NCBI RefSeq assembly: GCF_013284245.2
Contig: NZ_CP085876.1
Span: 3,145,001 to 3,209,000, forward strand
From: Brevibacillus sp. DP1.3A
GTDB lineage: Bacteria; Bacillota; Bacilli; Brevibacillales; Brevibacillaceae
Direction of reading: 5' to 3'
Length of the DNA stretch: 64,000 bases
The position numbers and the translations under genes are program-made. Within the stretch, counting starts at the first letter, position 1, and each line of letters starts with the position of its first letter. The notes under the pieces were generated by a model. It made no database searches. It saw only the letters and a list, made by a program, of their open reading frames with translations, and was not told the origin of the DNA. Shown here piece after piece: positions 61,415 through 64,000 of this stretch.

Positions 61415-61477
61415 CGTGTAAGGAAGCTGTACAATTTTCAGCTTGCTATGTGCATTACGGGATGTGGAGGTGTAGGA

Positions 61478-61564
61478 TTGCTACGTTTAATTCATGCAAC
61501 AGAGGATTATGAATACGATCAAGCACGTGAACTTTTCTTGATTGACGATGCGTCATTACGCTAA
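61478..61564 (+). pseudogene. N-terminal fragment of a GNAT-like gene
   Basis: After GGAGGTGTAGG, TTG 61478 opens LLRLIHATEDYEYDQARELF, then LIDDASLR and a stop. The pattern resembles the first 28 residues of GNAT proteins (ATxxDxxQARELFxEYAxSL). Its stop is fused to the repeat CTAACGGGCAGTTTAGT at 61561. The rest of 61565-61774 is A+T-rich with no gene. Confidence 0.4.
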
Positions 61565-61577
61565 CGGGCAGTTTAGT
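61561..61577. repeat. CTAACGGG motif, copy 2
   Basis: CTAACGGGCAGTTTAGT, one mismatch from the copy at 62498 (CTAACGGGCAGATTAGT). Confidence 0.6.
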
Positions 61578-61774
61578 TTCATGATCAAAAATAATAAGTA
61601 GGAGATAATATCGTAACTCCGAATTGAATTTCGTAGAATAAAAGTTAACATGACATATCCGAAAACCAAATTTCACATTTTACTATACTGTGACAAGATG
61701 TTAATCATTTGGAAGTAATTAGTAATCCTTGATAGAATCAGGTAATAAATTTGTACACATAAGGAGATAAAACT

Positions 61775-62227
61775 ATGGCAAAAAACAAATTACTAAGAAT
61801 GGACAATGTTGGCATCGTTGTAGAATCCCTTGATGACGCAATCTCTTTCTTCGAGGAGATTGGCTTGAAGCTCGAAGGGCGAGCTACTGTCGAAGGTGAA
61901 TGGGCTGGTCGCGTAACAGGGCTGGGTTCACAGTGTGTAGAGATTGCTATGATGGTTACCCCAGATGGCCACAGCCGACTTGAACTTTCGCGATTTCTCA
62001 CCCCACTTACTATATCAGATCACCGAACTGCTCCTGTAAATGCCCTCGGTTATCTACGCGTCATGTTCACCGTTGAAGACATTGACGAAATGGTATCCAG
62101 ACTCACTAAGTATGGTGCTCAGCTCGTTGGCGAAGTGGTTCAGTACGAGGACTCGTATCGGCTCTGCTACATTCGTGGAACTGAAGGACTTCTAATCGGT
62201 TTGGCGGAACAACTCCGTAATAAATAA
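61775..62227 (+). CDS. VOC (glyoxalase/bleomycin resistance) family protein
   Basis: 150 residues. MDNVGIVVESLDDAISFFEE, GLKLEGRATVEGEWAGRVTG, LGYLRVMFTVEDIDEMVSRL and a C-terminal strand LCYIRGTEGLLIGLAEQL. Metal dioxygenase/lyase fold; substrate unknown. AAGGAG before ATG. An intact small gene in a decayed region. Confidence 0.88.
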   Translation: MAKNKLLRMDNVGIVVESLDDAISFFEEIGLKLEGRATVEGEWAGRVTGLGSQCVEIAMMVTPDGHSRLELSRFLTPLTISDHRTAPVNALGYLRVMFTVEDIDEMVSRLTKYGAQLVGEVVQYEDSYRLCYIRGTEGLLIGLAEQLRNK

Positions 62228-62289
62228 GTGACGTTTAAAAGAAGACTTAACTGAAATATACATTACAAGAGTAAAATAGAAACATATAA

Positions 62290-62545
62290 ACACCGCATTC
62301 ACGCTCCGGGTCTGGGCGACCCTCGGTCCCGGAAACAAGGTGCCGGGACACATCCGCACCGACTAACCGCATCGCGGCCGGCAGCAAGCTGCCTTAACTC
62401 GGTGGGACTCAAATTAAAGGGACTCAACTAACGGGTTTCGATAGCTTAATAAATAACTAAAACGCGGCTGCCGGTATAGATCGGCAGCCGATCTGCGCTA
62501 ACGGGCAGATTAGTAGGATGGAAGACGTTAGCGGTATAGATCCAG
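62290..62545. repeat. G+C-rich, strongly structured block with short repeats
   Basis: About 250 bp of markedly higher G+C than its flanks. Contains hairpins GGCAGC/GCTGCC (62391 area) and CGGCTGCCG/CGGCAGCCG (62465-62490), ATCTGC/GCAGAT, direct repeats GGGACTCAA (62404, 62419) and CGGTATAGATC (62472, 62532), and two CTAACGGG motifs (62428, 62498). No reading frame. Looks like a mobile-element or structured-RNA remnant; I cannot name it. Confidence 0.55.
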
Positions 62546-62692
62546 TTTGTTCATATCTAAAATTATATTTCATTTGATAATCACCTCTTTTTTTAGATTT
62601 CAACAACAGATCAAATAGGAGCTGTCAGAAAAAGAGGTTCGCCGAAGTCTATGGTATGAAAACTATTATTTTTAGAAAGAGGGAAAAATACA

Positions 62693-62829
62693 TGTTATCT
62701 TACATCGGAAATGGTGCGTACTGCTACGCAAACTCTCATCCATGCTTTTGGAGACGATTGGAAAATTCGGGCATGTTGCTGTAATGGAAATTCCTCATGG
62801 AGATGTTTTCGTATGGATTGGAAAGTAAG
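62693..62829 (+). pseudogene. Fragments of a BtrH_N-like and possibly a RidA-like gene
   Basis: ATG 62693, preceded by AGAAAGAGGGA, reads MLSYIGNGAYCYANS, closely like the start of BtrH_N-domain proteins, but then departs and stops. Another frame ends in HVAVMEIPHGDVFVWIGK with a stop at 62829, resembling a RidA C terminus. The two pieces suggest deletion fusions of lost genes. The rest of 62546-62692 shows nothing. Confidence 0.35.
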
Positions 62830-62852
62830 CTGTTCGGGGAAGTGGTTAAAAA

Positions 62853-63290
62853 TTGAACGTAAGATTTGCCGTGGTTGAGGATATTAAACAACTTGAGTCA
62901 TTTTTTTCAAAACATATCACTCGCGAGAATAAGGCAGTGTACAATGAGGAGTTTCTTTGCCCATTAGGACTTCGAGCGGCCGTAAAAAGACGATCTGTTG
63001 TTGTTATGAATATAGAAGACATCATTATCGCAGCAGCAAGAATCTACCTAAAGAAAAACGGCACAATCTCTCTTTATCAGTTTGCTGTAGAGGAACAGTA
63101 TCGTCATAAGAATCTCATGAGATATCTACTATCACAAATTGGCTACCCAATATTCTCCGCATGCCCGTCAAATCTTGAGTTCAATAACTATTATATGGAC
63201 TCGAAATGGTCGTTTGTTGAGACGAAAAAGGGAATGAATATTTGGAAGCTTGAACCAGACTTACTTTCTGAGTCGACCTTTCCAAATTGA
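62853..63290 (+). CDS. GNAT-fold acetyltransferase-like protein
   Basis: 145 residues from TTG 62853 with GGGGAAGTGG upstream. VRFAVVEDIKQLESFF start and ISLYQFAVEEQYRHKNLMRYLL, where the acetyl-CoA loop RHKNLMR replaces the usual RxxGxG/A, so activity is doubtful. Ends 2 bp before a hairpin with the TAACGGG variant. Confidence 0.65.
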   Translation: MNVRFAVVEDIKQLESFFSKHITRENKAVYNEEFLCPLGLRAAVKRRSVVVMNIEDIIIAAARIYLKKNGTISLYQFAVEEQYRHKNLMRYLLSQIGYPIFSACPSNLEFNNYYMDSKWSFVETKKGMNIWKLEPDLLSESTFPN

Positions 63291-63292
63291 TC

Positions 63293-63321
63293 GTTGAAGT
63301 AACGGGTATCACTAGTTCAAC
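63293..63321. repeat. TAACGGG-loop hairpin, copy 5 (variant)
   Basis: GTTGAA / TTCAAC stem around GTAACGGGTATCACTAG, right behind the GNAT-like gene. Confidence 0.45.
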
Positions 63322-63342
63322 AAATTCAAAATACGGATTAAT

Positions 63343-63392
63343 CCCTCCCCAACATAGTGAAGCTAAAAGAAATTAGCCTCGGGAGGGGTTTT
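63343..63392 (+). terminator. Hairpin covering the recombinase ribosome binding site
   Basis: CCCTCCCC at 63344 pairs with GGGAGGGG at 63381 across a 30-nt loop, followed by TTTTGTTTT. The right arm is also the recombinase gene's ribosome binding site (ATG 63398), so the structure could either terminate transcription or hide the site. Confidence 0.5.
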
Positions 63393-63397
63393 GTTTT

Positions 63398-64000
63398 ATG
63401 AAAATGACTGATATCTGGACGTTGTATGAGGCCGATAAACGTATTCTGGGTTTTAGTCCGTACACTTTGAAACTCGAAGTTTTTAATTGAAGAAGATGTG
63501 ATTAATCTTAAGATAACCTGTGATGCCCCACGCGAGCGTGCATTCTTGGAGTTTTTTATATTGTACTGGTTGTCGCGTAGGGGAAGTGCACAGGTTAGAT
63601 ATCGAAATATATACTGGGAGAGCTACTCCGCGATTGTGCATGGTAAAGGCTCTAAGCAACGAGAAGTGTATTTTACAACCGAATGTAAGGTCTGGTTAAA
63701 GAGATACCTCGATCGTCGAGAGGATTCTTGCAAAGCCCTTTTTGTGACGGAATCACTTCCTGTGCGGCGAATGGCCATACCTACAATACGTTATGCTGTT
63801 AAGAAGCTTGCAGCCCGTGGAGAGGTTACAGTTAACGTTTATCCTCATCGCTTTCGTCATACGTATGCTTGTCACTTACTTGATAATGGTGCCCCGTTAG
63901 ATTTTATTCAAGGAATGCTGGGTCACGAGAAGGCATCAACAACACAGATCTACTCTCAGTTACGCGGGGAACGTCGACGGGAGTTGTATAGGCGGTACTT
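63398..64000 (+). pseudogene. Tyrosine recombinase/integrase, disrupted (and cut by window end)
   Basis: ATG 63398 starts MKMTDIWTLYEADKRILGFS, a SAM-like N-terminal domain that stops after 30 codons. A second frame from about 63492 reads INLKITCDAPRERAFLEFF, and a third from 63559 reads YCTGCRVGEVHRLDIENIYW onward. The catalytic part is intact: first Arg in CRVGEV, HRFRHTYACHLLDNGA, GHEKASTTQIYSQL with the nucleophile Tyr. About 100 codons between the first two pieces are missing. Two frame changes and a deletion make it non-functional. Confidence 0.88.

Noticed and set aside
61561..63321. Integron attC sites
   Set aside because: The CTAACGGG hairpins resemble attC in being small stem-loops near gene ends, but the flanking bases do not fit RYYYAAC/GTTRRRY and the recombinase lacks any visible IntI-specific insert. 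Kept only as an unnamed repeat.

Overview
The window is typical Bacillales chromosome, most like Brevibacillus or a close relative in the Paenibacillaceae. The signs are strong GGAGG-type ribosome binding sites, Rho-independent terminators after most units, the spore protein Tlp and a YhcN/YlaJ-type sporulation lipoprotein, cobalamin riboswitches with terminators, a LexA box of the Bacillus type, and moderate G+C. The genus is inferred from gene content only; no rRNA is present and the only RNA gene seen is one tRNA-Gly(CCC).

Left end (1-7.93 kb): the 3' end of a natural-product operon. It holds an unidentified partial gene, a BtrH-type acyltransferase, a free-standing carrier protein, a complete L-2,3-diaminopropionate (Dap) module (free-serine kinase of the ParB/SbnI type, SbnA-like synthase, SbnB-like dehydrogenase) and a prodrug-peptidase/ABC-exporter fusion. 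The gene set points to a Dap-containing peptide of the edeine/zwittermicin kind whose assembly-line genes lie outside the window.

8-24.4 kb: tRNA-Gly, then scattered single genes (VOC protein, aldo/keto reductase, DUF3885, YkvA, a frameshifted GNAT gene, an MDR reductase, small membrane proteins, CDGSH, DoxX), a four-gene sensor-regulator-ABC unit, an HxlR regulator whose frame runs into a converging isochorismatase-family gene, a lipoprotein, YmaF, a HAD nucleotidase and a UbiD-type decarboxylase.

24.6-32.5 kb: a ten-gene operon for an uncharacterised PTS-like uptake and catabolic system: PRD/EIIB regulator, amidohydrolase, stand-alone PRD protein, SFCGS protein, DUF4312, DUF4311 and DUF4310 membrane proteins, a DgaE-like PLP lyase, a KDGP-type aldolase and a dedicated HPr. 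A catabolite-repression-like operator overlaps its promoter. I regard this and the left-end cluster as the most interesting parts.

32.5-45.5 kb: housekeeping and small genes, including an orphan YolD-like gene under a LexA-box promoter, tlp, mnmA, an ACT-domain protein and a BesA-like esterase. A 600-bp gene-free stretch at 35.3-35.9 kb carries several terminator-like hairpins.

45.5-52.7 kb: two cobalamin riboswitches, the first in front of the class Ib ribonucleotide reductase genes nrdI-nrdE-nrdF and the second in front of metE, so two B12-independent enzymes would be shut off together when B12 is plentiful. A thioesterase follows.

52.7-61.4 kb: an apparently leaderless MarR regulator with TTAGATATCTAA operators and two target genes (SnoaL-like, nitroreductase); DinB-family protein; a SatA-like acetyltransferase; and an RpiR-CapA-MFS-acyl-CoA ligase unit.

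Right end (61.4-64 kb): a decayed accessory region. Gene fragments (GNAT-like, BtrH_N/RidA-like, a frameshifted tyrosine recombinase), two small intact genes, a G+C-rich strongly structured block, and a recurring CTAACGGG motif in small hairpins that also occurs beside the tRNA at 8.75 kb.
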